Assembly (NCBI GenBank): GCA_019112875.1 | Contig: DXIO01000126.1 | Coordinates: 1-54,746 of the forward strand | Direction: 5' to 3' | DNA length: 54,746 bases | From: Candidatus Aquabacterium excrementipullorum | GTDB lineage: Bacteria; Pseudomonadota; Gammaproteobacteria; Burkholderiales; Burkholderiaceae_C | In this document: piece after piece, positions 38,574 through 49,069 of the stretch | Position numbering within the stretch: position 1 is the stretch's first letter | Layout: each line of letters begins with the position of its first letter | Program-made: the position numbers and the translations under genes | The notes under the pieces: generated by a model | Databases searched by the model: none | Seen by the model: only the letters and a program-made list of their open reading frames with translations | What the model was told of the DNA's origin: nothing

Positions 38574-38631
38574 GAGCAGAGGGCAGGTTTCGCCCAGCCC
38601 TTTCCCCCGCCCGAGTGCGCACCTTCCAAGA

Positions 38632-39489
38632 ATGATGAACGCCCAGACCCGTGAATCGATTGGCATCGCCCAGGACCGCGAGTTCAGCTTCAGCACGCGC
38701 GATTTCGACCGGGTTCGCGCCCTGATCTACCAGCGCGCCGGGATCCATTTGCACGAAGGCAAGCAGGCCATGGTGTACAGCCGCCTGTCGCGCCGCCTGC
38801 GGGACACGCAGCACCAGTCCTTCGACAGCTACCTGCAGTGGCTGGAGCAGACCTCGGGCGACACGGCCCAGCGCGAGTGGCAGGAGTTCGTCAATTGCCT
38901 GACGACCAACCTGACCGCCTTCTTCCGCGAAGAGCACCACTTCCATACCTTCGCCGACTGGCTCAAGGCCCATGGCGCCGCCAAGAGCATCCGCATCTGG
39001 TGCTGCGCCGCGTCGACCGGCGAAGAGCCCTATTCCATCGCGATGACGGTGGCCGAGACCCTGGGCCTGCACGCCAGCGTGAAGATCATGGCCAGCGACA
39101 TCGACACCAACGTGCTGCAGACGGCCTCGCGCGGCGTGTACAACGCCGATTCGCGCGGCCTGTCGCCAGCGCGGCTGCGCAGCTTCTTCCTCAAGGGCAA
39201 GGCCGGCAACGAGGGGCAGATCCGCGTCAAGCCCGAACTGGCACGCATGATCGAGTTCAAGCCCTTCAACCTGATGCAGACGCACTGGTCGATGGGCGAG
39301 CCCTTCGACGTGATCTTCTGCCGCAACGTGATGATCTATTTCGACCATGCGACGCAACGCAAGGTCCTCGAGCGCATGCACGGCGTGATGCGCCCCCACG
39401 GGCTTTTGTTCGTGGGCCACTCCGAAAACTTCACCGACTCGCGCGACCTGTTCAAGCTGCGCGGCAAGACGGTGTATGACAAGGTCTAA
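38632..39489 (+). CDS. cheR: Chemotaxis protein methyltransferase CheR
   Basis: This 285-residue protein (ATG at 38632, or the adjacent 38635) has the helical N-terminal domain (RDFDRVRALIYQRAGIHLHEGKQAMVYSRLSRRLR) that binds the receptor, and the SAM-dependent methyltransferase domain (WCCAASTGEEPYSIAM, ASDIDTNVLQTA, FDVIFCRNVMIYFD). It methylates glutamates on chemoreceptors for adaptation. cheD and cheB follow on the same strand, forming the adaptation cassette. Confidence 0.97.
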   Translation: MMNAQTRESIGIAQDREFSFSTRDFDRVRALIYQRAGIHLHEGKQAMVYSRLSRRLRDTQHQSFDSYLQWLEQTSGDTAQREWQEFVNCLTTNLTAFFREEHHFHTFADWLKAHGAAKSIRIWCCAASTGEEPYSIAMTVAETLGLHASVKIMASDIDTNVLQTASRGVYNADSRGLSPARLRSFFLKGKAGNEGQIRVKPELARMIEFKPFNLMQTHWSMGEPFDVIFCRNVMIYFDHATQRKVLERMHGVMRPHGLLFVGHSENFTDSRDLFKLRGKTVYDKV

Positions 39490-39513
39490 CCCCGCCGGGA
39501 GCACAAGCGCATC

Positions 39514-40230
39514 ATGATCAGCCCTCTTTCCAGCAGTTCAGCCCGCCATGGTGGGCCGGGGCTGCATCCTGGCGCACCGATGGTGGGCAACGCGATCGCC
39601 GCGCACAAGCGTGATCGCCTGGCCCGCCTCAAGGCCCGCACGCCCAAGCCGGGCGAGGCCTCGTTCTTCTTCTATGAAGCGCACTTCCAGTCCGACGCGG
39701 TGAAGATCCTGCCGGGCGAGTACTTCGTGCACGACGAAGACCTGCTGATCATGACGACGCTGGGCTCGTGCATCGCCGTGTGCCTGTGGGACCGCCAGGC
39801 CCATGTCGGCGGGATGAACCACTTCATGCTGCCCGATGGCGGCGGCAACGGCAACGATTCCGGCCGCTACGGTTCGTACGCGATGGAGCTGCTGATCAAC
39901 GAGCTGATGAAGATGGGCGCCAGCCGCATGACGATGGAAGCCAAGGTCTTCGGTGGCGGCGCGGTGCTGTCGGGCATGAACAGCCTGAACGTGGGCGAGC
40001 GCAACACCGCCTTCGTGATGGACTATCTGAAGACGGAACGCATCCCCATCGTGTCCAAGGACGTGATGGACGTGTACCCGCGCAAGGTGTGCTTCTTCCC
40101 GCACAGCGGCAAGGCGATGGTCAAGCGCCTGGCCCCGAGCAACCCCGAGGCCCTGGTCGCGCAGGAACGCGCAGCCCTGCAAAAGGCCACGCCCGCGTCG
40201 ACCGGCGGCGGCTCCGTGGACCTGTTCTGA
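39514..40230 (+). CDS. cheD: Chemoreceptor glutamine deamidase CheD
   Basis: This 238-residue protein has a CheD active-site set: C86 in LGSCIAVCLWD and H103 in GGMNHFMLP, plus the KVFGGGAVL strand and SGKAMVKRL. It deamidates receptor glutamines to glutamates, creating methylation sites. A nonconserved first 50 residues precede the domain, longer than in some homologues. It lies 24 bases after cheR and 20 before cheB. Confidence 0.96.
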   Translation: MISPLSSSSARHGGPGLHPGAPMVGNAIAAHKRDRLARLKARTPKPGEASFFFYEAHFQSDAVKILPGEYFVHDEDLLIMTTLGSCIAVCLWDRQAHVGGMNHFMLPDGGGNGNDSGRYGSYAMELLINELMKMGASRMTMEAKVFGGGAVLSGMNSLNVGERNTAFVMDYLKTERIPIVSKDVMDVYPRKVCFFPHSGKAMVKRLAPSNPEALVAQERAALQKATPASTGGGSVDLF

Positions 40231-40250
40231 ACGATTGAAAGAGGCCTGCC

Positions 40251-41411
40251 ATGGCAAAGACAAAAGTGGTGGTGGTGGACGATTCGGCGCTGGTCCGAAG
40301 CCTGCTCGCCGAGATCATCAACCGCCAGCCGGACATGGAGTGCATCGGCGCGGCCGCCGATCCGCTCGCGGCGCGCGAGATGATCCGCAACCTCAACCCC
40401 GACGTGATCACGCTGGACGTGGAGATGCCCAAAATGGACGGCATCGACTTCCTGTCCAAGCTGATGCGCCTGCGGCCCATGCCGGTGGTGATGGTGTCGA
40501 CGCTGACCGAGCGCGGCGCCGATGTCACGCTCAAGGCGCTGGAGCTGGGCGCGATCGACTTCGTGGCCAAGCCCAAGATCGGCGTGGCCGACGGCCTGCG
40601 CCAGCTGTCCAACGACATCACCGACAAGATCCGCGTGGCCTCGAAGGCACGCATCCACCGCCCACCACCCGCACCGGCCTCGATGATGAGCACCGGCGCG
40701 CATGCGGTGCCCACCGCGCATGGCGCCGCGCCGGGCGCCCATGGCCACCATCATCACCATGCGCCCGCCCCGGCCGCGCCGCGCGTGACGCTGGCCTCGC
40801 TGGGCCGCCTGTCCACCGAGAAGATCTTCTTCATCGGCGCCTCCACCGGCGGCACCGAGGCCACCAAGGAAGTGCTGACCGCCCTGCCCGCCGACTGCCC
40901 GGCCGTGGTCATCACCCAGCACATGCCGCCCGGCTTCACGCGCAACTACGCCGCCCGCCTGGACGGCCTGTGCAAGATCCGCGTGAAGGAGGCCGAGGAC
41001 GGCGAGCGCATCCTGCCCGGCCACGCCTACATCGCGCCGGGTGGCCTGCACCTGAGCGTTGAAAAGTCGGGCGCGAACTACGTGGCCCGTGTGCGCGATG
41101 GCGACCCCGTCAACCGCCACAAGCCCAGCGTGGAAGTGCTGTTCAAGTCGGCGGCGGCCTGCGTGGGTCCCAACGCCATCGCCATCATGCTGACCGGCAT
41201 GGGCGCGGACGGCGCCACGGCCATGCGCGAGATGCGCGATGCGGGTGCCTATTGCGTGGCCCAGGACGAGGCCACCTGCGTGGTCTTCGGCATGCCGCGC
41301 GAGGCCATCGCGGCCGGCGCCATCAACGAAGTGCTGCCGCTGCCCAAGATCGCCAGCCACATCATGGACCACCTGCGCAGCACGGCAGGCTCCATGCTCA
41401 GCCGTGTCTGA
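40251..41411 (+). CDS. cheB: CheB chemotaxis response regulator and methylesterase
   Basis: This 386-residue protein has a receiver domain (1-125; phosphorylated D56 in [13 protein letters not shown]) and a C-terminal methylesterase/deamidase domain with S198 (GASTGGTEA), H224 (ITQHMPPGF) and D320 (TGMGADGA). The linker at about 140-175 is Ala/Pro/His-rich, with [10 protein letters not shown], which could bind metal but is probably just flexible. CheA phosphorylation activates removal of receptor methyl groups. Confidence 0.98.
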   Translation: MAKTKVVVVDDSALVRSLLAEIINRQPDMECIGAAADPLAAREMIRNLNPDVITLDVEMPKMDGIDFLSKLMRLRPMPVVMVSTLTERGADVTLKALELGAIDFVAKPKIGVADGLRQLSNDITDKIRVASKARIHRPPPAPASMMSTGAHAVPTAHGAAPGAHGHHHHHAPAPAAPRVTLASLGRLSTEKIFFIGASTGGTEATKEVLTALPADCPAVVITQHMPPGFTRNYAARLDGLCKIRVKEAEDGERILPGHAYIAPGGLHLSVEKSGANYVARVRDGDPVNRHKPSVEVLFKSAAACVGPNAIAIMLTGMGADGATAMREMRDAGAYCVAQDEATCVVFGMPREAIAAGAINEVLPLPKIASHIMDHLRSTAGSMLSRV

Positions 41412-41459
41412 GGCTTCAATCAGGCTGGCGCCGGGCCCGCCCGCGCACCGGGCCTGGCC

Positions 41460-43730
41460 TCAAGGCCGGCCGACGAAGAGCATCAGCACCGGGCGCACGC
41501 CCTGTGCGGCCCCGATGGCCGCGAACACGGGGCCCAGCGAGGTGTCAGCGCCCACGTACAGGCTCATGCCGTGCCGCCAGCGGCCCTGGTCGGGGTCGTT
41601 CCAGCGCTCCCAGGCATTGCCGGCCTCCACGCTGCCGCCCAGGTACACGCCGCGCGTCAGCGGGGCCGTGGCCAGGCGCACGGCATAGCCGGCACGCACC
41701 AGCGCCACCTGCTGGCCACTGAGCTGGTCGGCCGCGTAGCCCGAGAGTTGCTGGAAGCCGCCCAGGCCATAACGGGGCAGCTCGGGCAAGGCCCCCGTGG
41801 CCCCGGCCACGCGCGCCGCCACCTGGAAGATGTGCGGGCCGACGCTGGTGGCCGCCTGCGCGTTGAGGTCCCAGCGGCTCATGCGTCCGGTGGCGCGTTG
41901 ATACGGGTCGTCGCCACCGCGGTCGCCGTTGAAGTAGAGCCCCTCGAAGCGCCAGCCCTGCGTCGGGAAATAGGCACTGTCGAGCTGGTCGAACACGCCA
42001 CGCAGCCGAAAGCCCTTCTCCGACCAGCGCTGCGTGTCCTGCACGCCCTGCCAGCGGGCCGAGATCAGCTCGGGCTCGTCACGGCCCCACTGGCTGGACC
42101 AGCCCAGCCGCACCTCGCCCAGCTCGCGCCAGGTCAGCCCGACATCGGCCCCCAGCATGCGCGAGCGGCGCGACAGCGACAGCACCGGGTCCTGCGTCGG
42201 GTCGGTGTAGAGATCCGTGGTGCTGCGCTGCACCCCACCATTGACGGCCACGAAGGCGCGCAGGCCGTCGGGCATCTGCCAGCCCACCGGCCGGTACCAC
42301 TCGGTCAGGATCGATGGCGACGAGCCCAGGCGGACGAAGTTGCGCCACTCGGCGCCGCTGTCGTCCAGCCAATGGCGGTTGTGCACCATCTTGATGTTGA
42401 AGGCGCTGCGGCCCTCGGTGTCGGCTGAGAAATCCAGGCCCAGCTGGATGTAGTCGGGGCCCCAGGGCTTGTCCTCCAGGTCGAAGACCAGGCCTTCGCC
42501 ATCGGGCATGCGCTCCAGGCGGTAGTCGGTACGCAGGTAGTCGCCCGTGGCGGCCAGGCGGCGCAGGTCGCGCTCGGCACGGCCCACATCGAACTCCTCG
42601 CCGGCGCGGGTCTCCAGCGTGTCGGACATGGTGTCCGGGTGCGTGCTGCGCGAGCCGCTGAAACGCACCTCGCGTAATGGACCGGCCTTGGGCAGGGGCC
42701 TGGCCTTGCGCTGCGCCTGCCAGCGCGCGTACTCGGCCTCGCTGACCTTCAGATCCTGCATGCGCAGCACCAGGGCCTCGGCCTGGATCTCGCCCTGGAC
42801 CATGAAATCGCGGGCGCGGTTGAAATCGGCTGCGGTCAGGCCATCGAGCGTGGGCGCGATCAGCACGTCACGCGGCGTGAGCGTGGCCAGGCTGCGCTGC
42901 ACGTTCTGCTCGGTGAGGATGTTGATCATCTGCGCCGTCACGCCAGTGAACGAGGACAGCGTGTCCCGCTTGGACAGCGGCGTGCCGATGTTGACCACGA
43001 TGAGGCGCTCGGCGCCCATGGCGCGGGCCACGTCCACCGGGGTGTTGTCGACCAGGCCGCCATCGCCCAGGATGCGACCGTTCACCTCGACCGGCGCGAA
43101 CACGCCCGGCACCGACATGCTGCTGCGCAGCGCGGTGGCCAGATCCCCATCCTTCAGGATCACGGGCTGGCCGGTCTCCATGTCGGTGGCCACGGCCCGG
43201 AACGGCGTGGGCATCTGGTCGAAGTTGGTGTACTGGCGGGCTGGCAGGGTCAGGCGGCGCAGGTGGGCTTCCAGGCCATGGCTGGAGACGGGTCCGAGCG
43301 GCGCACGCACGCCATCGGCGCCGATGCCCAGCTCGAACAGCGGGGCCACCTCGAAATCCTGCTCCTTGCGGCGCTGCGACAGCTCACGGCGCTCCACGCG
43401 GGACGCGAAGACGTTGTCCCAGTCCAGCCGGAGCACCTCTTGCTCGACCTCGGCGGCCGTCATGCCCGTGGCGTACAGGCCGCCCACGATGGCACCCATG
43501 GAGGTGCCGGCGATCACGTCCACGGGAATGCGTTCGCGCTCCAGCACCTTGAGCACACCGACGTGCGTGAGGCCTCGCGCGCCGCCGCCAGAGAGCACCA
43601 GGCCGATGCGAGGGCGCACGGACGAGGGCGCCTCCTCGGCACGCAGTGATGCCATGCCGAGCATCACCAGCATCGCGGCGAACGAAGGGGCCGCGGCATG
43701 CCGCCAGGCGCGCAAAATTCGGACGTTCAT
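41460..43730 (-). CDS. Patatin-like phospholipase with POTRA and outer-membrane barrel
   Basis: From ATG at 43730 this is 756 residues, starting with a signal peptide (AAAPSFAAMLVMLGMASLRA). The patatin domain (about 40-320) has GLVLSGGGARGLTHVGVL, GTSMG (S77) and DGG (D223), the Ser-Asp catalytic dyad. A POTRA-like domain (about 355-430) and a 16-strand-type Omp85 barrel follow, ending in MLFVGRP. This is the PlpD/FplA class (type Vd-like) that sends an active lipase to the surface. Some are secreted toxins against other cells; that use here is inferred. Confidence 0.94.
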   Translation of the reverse strand: MNVRILRAWRHAAAPSFAAMLVMLGMASLRAEEAPSSVRPRIGLVLSGGGARGLTHVGVLKVLERERIPVDVIAGTSMGAIVGGLYATGMTAAEVEQEVLRLDWDNVFASRVERRELSQRRKEQDFEVAPLFELGIGADGVRAPLGPVSSHGLEAHLRRLTLPARQYTNFDQMPTPFRAVATDMETGQPVILKDGDLATALRSSMSVPGVFAPVEVNGRILGDGGLVDNTPVDVARAMGAERLIVVNIGTPLSKRDTLSSFTGVTAQMINILTEQNVQRSLATLTPRDVLIAPTLDGLTAADFNRARDFMVQGEIQAEALVLRMQDLKVSEAEYARWQAQRKARPLPKAGPLREVRFSGSRSTHPDTMSDTLETRAGEEFDVGRAERDLRRLAATGDYLRTDYRLERMPDGEGLVFDLEDKPWGPDYIQLGLDFSADTEGRSAFNIKMVHNRHWLDDSGAEWRNFVRLGSSPSILTEWYRPVGWQMPDGLRAFVAVNGGVQRSTTDLYTDPTQDPVLSLSRRSRMLGADVGLTWRELGEVRLGWSSQWGRDEPELISARWQGVQDTQRWSEKGFRLRGVFDQLDSAYFPTQGWRFEGLYFNGDRGGDDPYQRATGRMSRWDLNAQAATSVGPHIFQVAARVAGATGALPELPRYGLGGFQQLSGYAADQLSGQQVALVRAGYAVRLATAPLTRGVYLGGSVEAGNAWERWNDPDQGRWRHGMSLYVGADTSLGPVFAAIGAAQGVRPVLMLFVGRP

Positions 43731-43760
43731 GACGGGATTGTGCCGGCTCGTGGATGCGAA

Positions 43761-43784
43761 AAGGGCCACCTCGCGGTGGCCCTT
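43761..43784 (-). terminator. Hairpin terminator after first Opa-like gene
   Basis: Perfect 10-base arms AAGGGCCACC and GGTGGCCCTT around 4 bases, followed on the minus strand by TTC. It sits between the barrel gene ending at 43810 and the patatin gene. Confidence 0.7.
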
Positions 43785-43809
43785 CGCTTCAAGACGACGG
43801 GTCTGTCGC

Positions 43810-44346
43810 TCAGAAGTTGTATTGCAGGCCCACGCCGACCAGGTAGGCCGCGCCGGAGTCGCCGTCGTATTCCACTTGCGTGAAATCGGCAGAGCCGGTG
43901 ATCTTGAGGCCCTTCGTCACGGCGTACTCGACGCCGAAGCTGGCGTACGGCTTGACGTTGGATTCAGAGCCGTTGTAGCCGAAGTTGCTCGAGGCCTTGC
44001 CCTTGACGGAGGCCAGGCCCAGACGTGCCACACCTGCCCAGTCGTTGGAGAACTGGCCGCGCAGGGCGCCCAGCACGGCGACCGCCGAACCCTTGATCTC
44101 GGCATGAGCGCTGCCGTAGTCGAAGCTGGTCTTGCCGAAATCGGTATAGGCCACTTCAATGGCGATGTTCGGAGCCACTTCGTAGCCGCCGTACACCTTG
44201 TAGCCGGAATCGCTGTCATCGCACGAGAAACCGGCGGAGCACTCCGAATTGATCTTCGTTACACCGGCCACGACACCGACATACCCCTCAGCAGAGGCCG
44301 CGCCTCCCACAACTGCCAGAACGGCAGCCAACACGATCTTCTTCAT
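43810..44346 (-). CDS. Opa/OmpX-like outer-membrane beta-barrel protein, copy 1
   Basis: This 178-residue protein begins at MKKIVLAAVLAVVGGAASA, a signal peptide; the ATG 19 codons upstream is not used. Eight amphipathic strands are visible (GYVGVVAGVTKI, GYKVYGGYEVAPNIAIEVAYTDF, GLKITGSADFTQVEYD) and it ends in LQYNF with the terminal Phe needed for BAM insertion. Two cysteines (SECSAGFSCDD) probably form a loop disulfide. It is a paralogue of the gene at 44541, from which it differs in several loops. Its role (adhesion, envelope stability) is unknown. Confidence 0.9.
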   Translation of the reverse strand: MKKIVLAAVLAVVGGAASAEGYVGVVAGVTKINSECSAGFSCDDSDSGYKVYGGYEVAPNIAIEVAYTDFGKTSFDYGSAHAEIKGSAVAVLGALRGQFSNDWAGVARLGLASVKGKASSNFGYNGSESNVKPYASFGVEYAVTKGLKITGSADFTQVEYDGDSGAAYLVGVGLQYNF

Positions 44347-44493
44347 TACTTCATTCCCTTGGATATTGCCCGGCCCTGTGCCGGGCAGGGGGCAGTCTGT
44401 CACACCTGGTCACAGCCGGGGCCCTCGTTCTCAGCGTTGTCGTGGCCGTGCCACACGGATTCAAGGGGCCGGGAAATTCGGATGGCGCCATGG

Positions 44494-44516
44494 AAAAAGC
44501 CGCCCGGAGGCGGCTT
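44494..44516 (-). terminator. Terminator after second Opa-like gene
   Basis: On the minus strand, AAGCCGCC and GGCGGCTT (8-base perfect arms, 4-base loop) followed by TTTTCC. It separates the tandem paralogues, so each is its own transcription unit. Confidence 0.8.
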
Positions 44517-44540
44517 CATCGCGAGTGGCAGCGCCAGGCT

Positions 44541-45077
44541 TCAGAAGCCGTACTGCAGGCCCACGCCAGCGATGTAGGCGTTGCCGGATTCACCGCTCAG
44601 CTCGACGCTGGTGAAATCGGCCGCCCCCGTGATCTTGAGCGTCTTGGACACGGCGTACTCCAGGCCCAGGCCGCTGTACAGGCGCAGCGTCTCGTCGGAA
44701 TCGCTCACGCCCACGTTGCTGGAGAGCTTGGCGCGCACGCTGGCCGCCCCCAGACGGGCGACGCCCGCCAGATCCTTGGTGAACTGTCCGCGCAGGACGC
44801 CCACCACCGAAAAGGCCGCGCCCTTGATCTCGGCACGCACCACCGGCGCGGTCAGCTTCATCTTGCCGAGTTCGGTGTAACCCACTTCCACGCCGAAGTT
44901 CGGGGTCATGGCATAACCGGCGTACAACTTGAAGCCACGGTCCGTGTCGTCACAGGTGGCACCCGTCACGCACGTGATGTTCACCTTGGTCAGGCCGGCC
45001 AAAGCGCCGACGTAACCCTGAGCGCTGGCGGCGCCAGCAACGGCTGCCAGTGCGGCGGCCACGAGCATCTTCTTCAT
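44541..45077 (-). CDS. Opa/OmpX-like outer-membrane beta-barrel protein, copy 2
   Basis: This 178-residue paralogue of the gene at 43810 has the same length, signal peptide (MKKMLVAAALAAVAGAASAQ), barrel pattern, conserved cysteine pair (ITCVTGATCDD) and C-terminal LQYGF. The 5' leader is also alike: both upstream regions translate in frame to MTD-LPG-G-G-QG patterns, showing that the duplication copied the leader too, or that the leader is under selection. Each gene has its own terminator. The loops differ, as expected for surface-exposed proteins under diversifying pressure. Confidence 0.9.
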   Translation of the reverse strand: MKKMLVAAALAAVAGAASAQGYVGALAGLTKVNITCVTGATCDDTDRGFKLYAGYAMTPNFGVEVGYTELGKMKLTAPVVRAEIKGAAFSVVGVLRGQFTKDLAGVARLGAASVRAKLSSNVGVSDSDETLRLYSGLGLEYAVSKTLKITGAADFTSVELSGESGNAYIAGVGLQYGF

Positions 45078-45231
45078 GCTTGTCTTCCCTTGAAAATCAC
45101 CAAGCCCCGCGCCTGGCAGGCAGGAGTCTGTCACAGGCGGTCATACCAGAGGAAAAGGTTAGCCCGCCCTTGTCGCAGCGTCACGACACCTGCTCGGGGG
45201 GAGGAGCGGCGCCACCAGTGCATCGCCCAGC

Positions 45232-45258
45232 AAAAAGCCGCCTCGCGGGCGGCTTTTT
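45232..45258. terminator. Bidirectional terminator
   Basis: AAAAAGCCGCC and GGCGGCTTTTT (11-base perfect arms, TCGCG loop) give runs of U on both strands. It ends the ilvE/zinc-finger unit (stop at 45296) on the minus strand. Confidence 0.85.
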
Positions 45259-45295
45259 CGCGAAAGACACCATGCTGGTACCTTTTCCAGACCTC

Positions 45296-45514
45296 TCAGT
45301 GTCCGTGCCCGACCTTCTCGCCGGCCTTGAGTCGGTAGACCGTGCCGCAGTACGAGCAACGGGCTTCGCCGGTGGTGGCCACATCCAGGTAGACCCTGGG
45401 GTGGTTGCTCCACAGGGATTGCTTCGGGTTCGGGCAGAACACCACGCCCGGGCCCTGCAGATCAGCGGCCGTCACTTCCACCACGGCCTTGGGGGTTTGC
45501 ACGTTCGCGCTCAT
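45296..45514 (-). CDS. CHCC-type zinc-finger protein
   Basis: This 72-residue protein has C27, H38, C53 and C56 (FCPN, SNHPR, RCSYCGTVY), the zinc-ligand pattern of the zf-CHCC family, which also includes the NDUFS6 subunit of mitochondrial complex I. The bacterial role is unclear. It is 10 bases downstream of ilvE on the same strand, so the two are co-transcribed. Full length for the family. Confidence 0.93.
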   Translation of the reverse strand: MSANVQTPKAVVEVTAADLQGPGVVFCPNPKQSLWSNHPRVYLDVATTGEARCSYCGTVYRLKAGEKVGHGH

Positions 45515-45524
45515 CGATCGCTCC

Positions 45525-46448
45525 TCAGACCTTGGTCAGCCACTCGGCGTACTTCGGGTTGCGTCCGTTGACGATGTCGAAGAACGCGGCCTGGATCTTC
45601 TCGGTGACGGGGCCACGCGAGCCCTGGCCGATCTGGATGCGGTCCAGCTCGCGGATGGGCGTGACTTCGGCGGCGGTGCCGGTAAAGAAGGCCTCGTCGG
45701 AGATGTAGATCTCGTCGCGGGTGATGCGCTTTTGCACGATTTCCAGGCCCAGGTCCTTGGCGATCGCGAAAACGGTGTTGCGGGTGATGCCGTTGAGCGC
45801 ACCGGCCGACAGGTCGGGGGTGTAGATGACACCGCCCTTGACCACGAAGATGTTCTCGCCCGCGCCTTCGGAGACGAAGCCGGCGCTGTCCAGCAGCAGG
45901 GCTTCGTCGTAGCCGTCTTCCGTGGCCTCCATGTTGGCCAAGATCGAGTTGCTGTAGTTGCTGACGGCCTTGGCCTGCGTCATCGTGATGTTGACGTGGT
46001 GGCGCGTGTAGCTGGAGGTCTTGACGCGGATGCCGCGCTTGAGGCCGTCTTCACCCAGGTAGGCACCCCAGGGCCAGGCCGCGACCATCAGGTGCACCTT
46101 GGCGCCCTTGGGGCTCACGCCCATCTTCTCGGAGCCCAGCCACACCAGGGGGCGCAGGTAGCCGCTCTCCAGGTTGTTGGCCTTGATCACGTCGAGCTGG
46201 GCCTGGTTGACCTGCTCCTTCGTGAAGGGGATCTGCATGCGCAGGATCTTGGCGCTGTTGAACAGGCGGTCGGTGTGGTCCTGCAGACGGAAGATGGCCG
46301 GGCCTTGCTCGGTCTTGTACGCGCGTACGCCTTCGAAGGCGCCGCAGCCATAGTGCAGCGTGTGGGTCAGCACGTGGATCTTGGCGTCGCGCCACTCCAC
46401 CAGTTGGCCGTCCATCCAGATCTTGCCGTCGCGGTCGTCCATCGACAT
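45525..46448 (-). CDS. ilvE: Branched-chain amino acid aminotransferase
   Basis: From ATG at 46448 (AAAGGAA 8 bases upstream) this is 307 residues, the usual length. Fold type IV PLP enzyme: FEGVRAYKTEQGPAIFRLQDH, the lysine region AKAVSNYSNSILANMEA, and GAGENIFVVKGG. It exchanges amino groups between 2-oxoglutarate and Leu, Ile or Val in their final biosynthesis and first breakdown steps. The zinc-finger gene follows directly. Confidence 0.95.
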   Translation of the reverse strand: MSMDDRDGKIWMDGQLVEWRDAKIHVLTHTLHYGCGAFEGVRAYKTEQGPAIFRLQDHTDRLFNSAKILRMQIPFTKEQVNQAQLDVIKANNLESGYLRPLVWLGSEKMGVSPKGAKVHLMVAAWPWGAYLGEDGLKRGIRVKTSSYTRHHVNITMTQAKAVSNYSNSILANMEATEDGYDEALLLDSAGFVSEGAGENIFVVKGGVIYTPDLSAGALNGITRNTVFAIAKDLGLEIVQKRITRDEIYISDEAFFTGTAAEVTPIRELDRIQIGQGSRGPVTEKIQAAFFDIVNGRNPKYAEWLTKV

Positions 46449-46645
46449 GGGGTATTCCTTTCGGGGACTGCCCGGGTGCACCGTGGTGCCAGGGCCGGTA
46501 TCGCCGGGAGGGGGCGAGAGGAACCATGCGGCCGGGGCGGTGGGCGGGCGTCAGACCGTCGATTCTAACGCGGCGGGGCGGATCGGGCCGCCTGAGGATC
46601 TTCCCACCCGACCACAGTTCACGGACAAAGGCCCTGTGCAGCGTC

Positions 46646-47569
46646 TCAGGGCCGGCGATGCGCCGCTTTCAAGGCATCCAGGAAGGCCTGCACGGACCGC
46701 GAGGGCTGGGGCGAGCGGCGCGTGAGCGCCACGAAGCGCACGCTGTACTTGCAATCCGGGTGCGCCACCCGCTCGATCAGCCCCTCGCGTTCGAAGCCGG
46801 CTGCATAGTGGTCGGGCAGAAAGCCCACGTAGCGCCCGGACAGGATCAGCAGCGCGATGGCCTCCTGGTCGCTGGCCGTGGCCTGGCGGCGCAGGCCGAA
46901 GCGGTGGGTGGCCTCCATGTTGGGCGAGTGAAAGGCCAGGGCCGCGTGGTCGCAGGCCTGCAGTTCGCCCCAGCCCAGCCGGGCGTGGTCGCGGCCGAAC
47001 AGCGGGTGCTCGCGGCCGCAGTACAGGTACATGGCTTCGTCGAACAGCTCCAGGTAGTCCAGGCTGTCCGATCGGCGGTGATCCGGCACGATGCCCAGGT
47101 GCAGTCGGCCGTCGATCACGCCGGACTCGATTTCGTTGAGCGAGGCGCCCGTGAAGTCCAGCGACACGCTGGGCGCCACATCGCGGAAATCGCGGATAGC
47201 CCGGTCGATGTGCGCCTGCGGGTTGGTGATGGTCTTGTCGAACAGGCCGATGGACAGGCTGCCGACCAGCTCGGCGTGCATCTCGCTCACGTCGTTGCGA
47301 AAGCCGTCCATCGCATCGAGCAGGCGCTGGGCGCCGTCGTAGACGCGCTGGCCATCGGGGGTGAGCGCGAAACCGGCGCGGCCCCGCCGGCACAGCACCA
47401 GGCCGAGGCGTGCCTCCAGATCCTTCAGGTGCCGACTCACGGTGGAGCGGCCGATGTTCAGCTCCAGCTCCGCCGCCGACAGCCCGCCGCACTCCACCAC
47501 GGCCTTGAAGATGCGCAGCAGGCGGATCTCCGAATCGCTGACCTGGCCGAGCAGGGCTTTCTTGACCAT
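46646..47569 (-). CDS. LysR-family transcriptional regulator
   Basis: ATG at 47569 gives 307 residues; the upstream frame adds a 35-residue tail unlike the family. The winged HTH (about 12-70) reads LLRIFKAVVECGGLSAAELELNIGRSTVSRHLKDLEARLG, and an effector-binding domain follows with LSIGLFDKTITNPQ. It is divergent from the transaminase gene at 47683 with 113 bases between, so it probably controls that catabolic cluster. The inducer is not evident; beta-alanine or a related amino acid would fit. Confidence 0.93.
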   Translation of the reverse strand: MVKKALLGQVSDSEIRLLRIFKAVVECGGLSAAELELNIGRSTVSRHLKDLEARLGLVLCRRGRAGFALTPDGQRVYDGAQRLLDAMDGFRNDVSEMHAELVGSLSIGLFDKTITNPQAHIDRAIRDFRDVAPSVSLDFTGASLNEIESGVIDGRLHLGIVPDHRRSDSLDYLELFDEAMYLYCGREHPLFGRDHARLGWGELQACDHAALAFHSPNMEATHRFGLRRQATASDQEAIALLILSGRYVGFLPDHYAAGFEREGLIERVAHPDCKYSVRFVALTRRSPQPSRSVQAFLDALKAAHRRP

Positions 47570-47608
47570 GAAAGTTTCAATCCTATGCAAGCAAGCGGCG
47601 ATAGATGC

Positions 47609-47624
47609 CTGTTTATTAGAACAG
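47609..47624. promoter_or_regulatory. Inverted repeat in LysR/transaminase divergent promoter
   Basis: CTGTT, TATTAG, AACAG: 5-base perfect arms in the 113-base intergenic region. LysR-type regulators bind such AT-centred dyads next to the genes they control. It is a candidate site only. Confidence 0.45.
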
Positions 47625-47682
47625 AAGCGATGGCCACAATGCGCTGGAGCACCCACCTTGCATACCAGCCACAAACACCGCC

Positions 47683-49032
<1,350 letters not shown>

Positions 49033-49069
49033 CAATCTCCACAAGAACCCACGCACCGAACAACACACC

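Noticed and set aside
42547..44577. 676-codon plus-strand frame opposite the patatin gene and the barrel gene
   Set aside because: Spans two real minus-strand genes and the terminator between them; Arg/Ser-rich with no domain.
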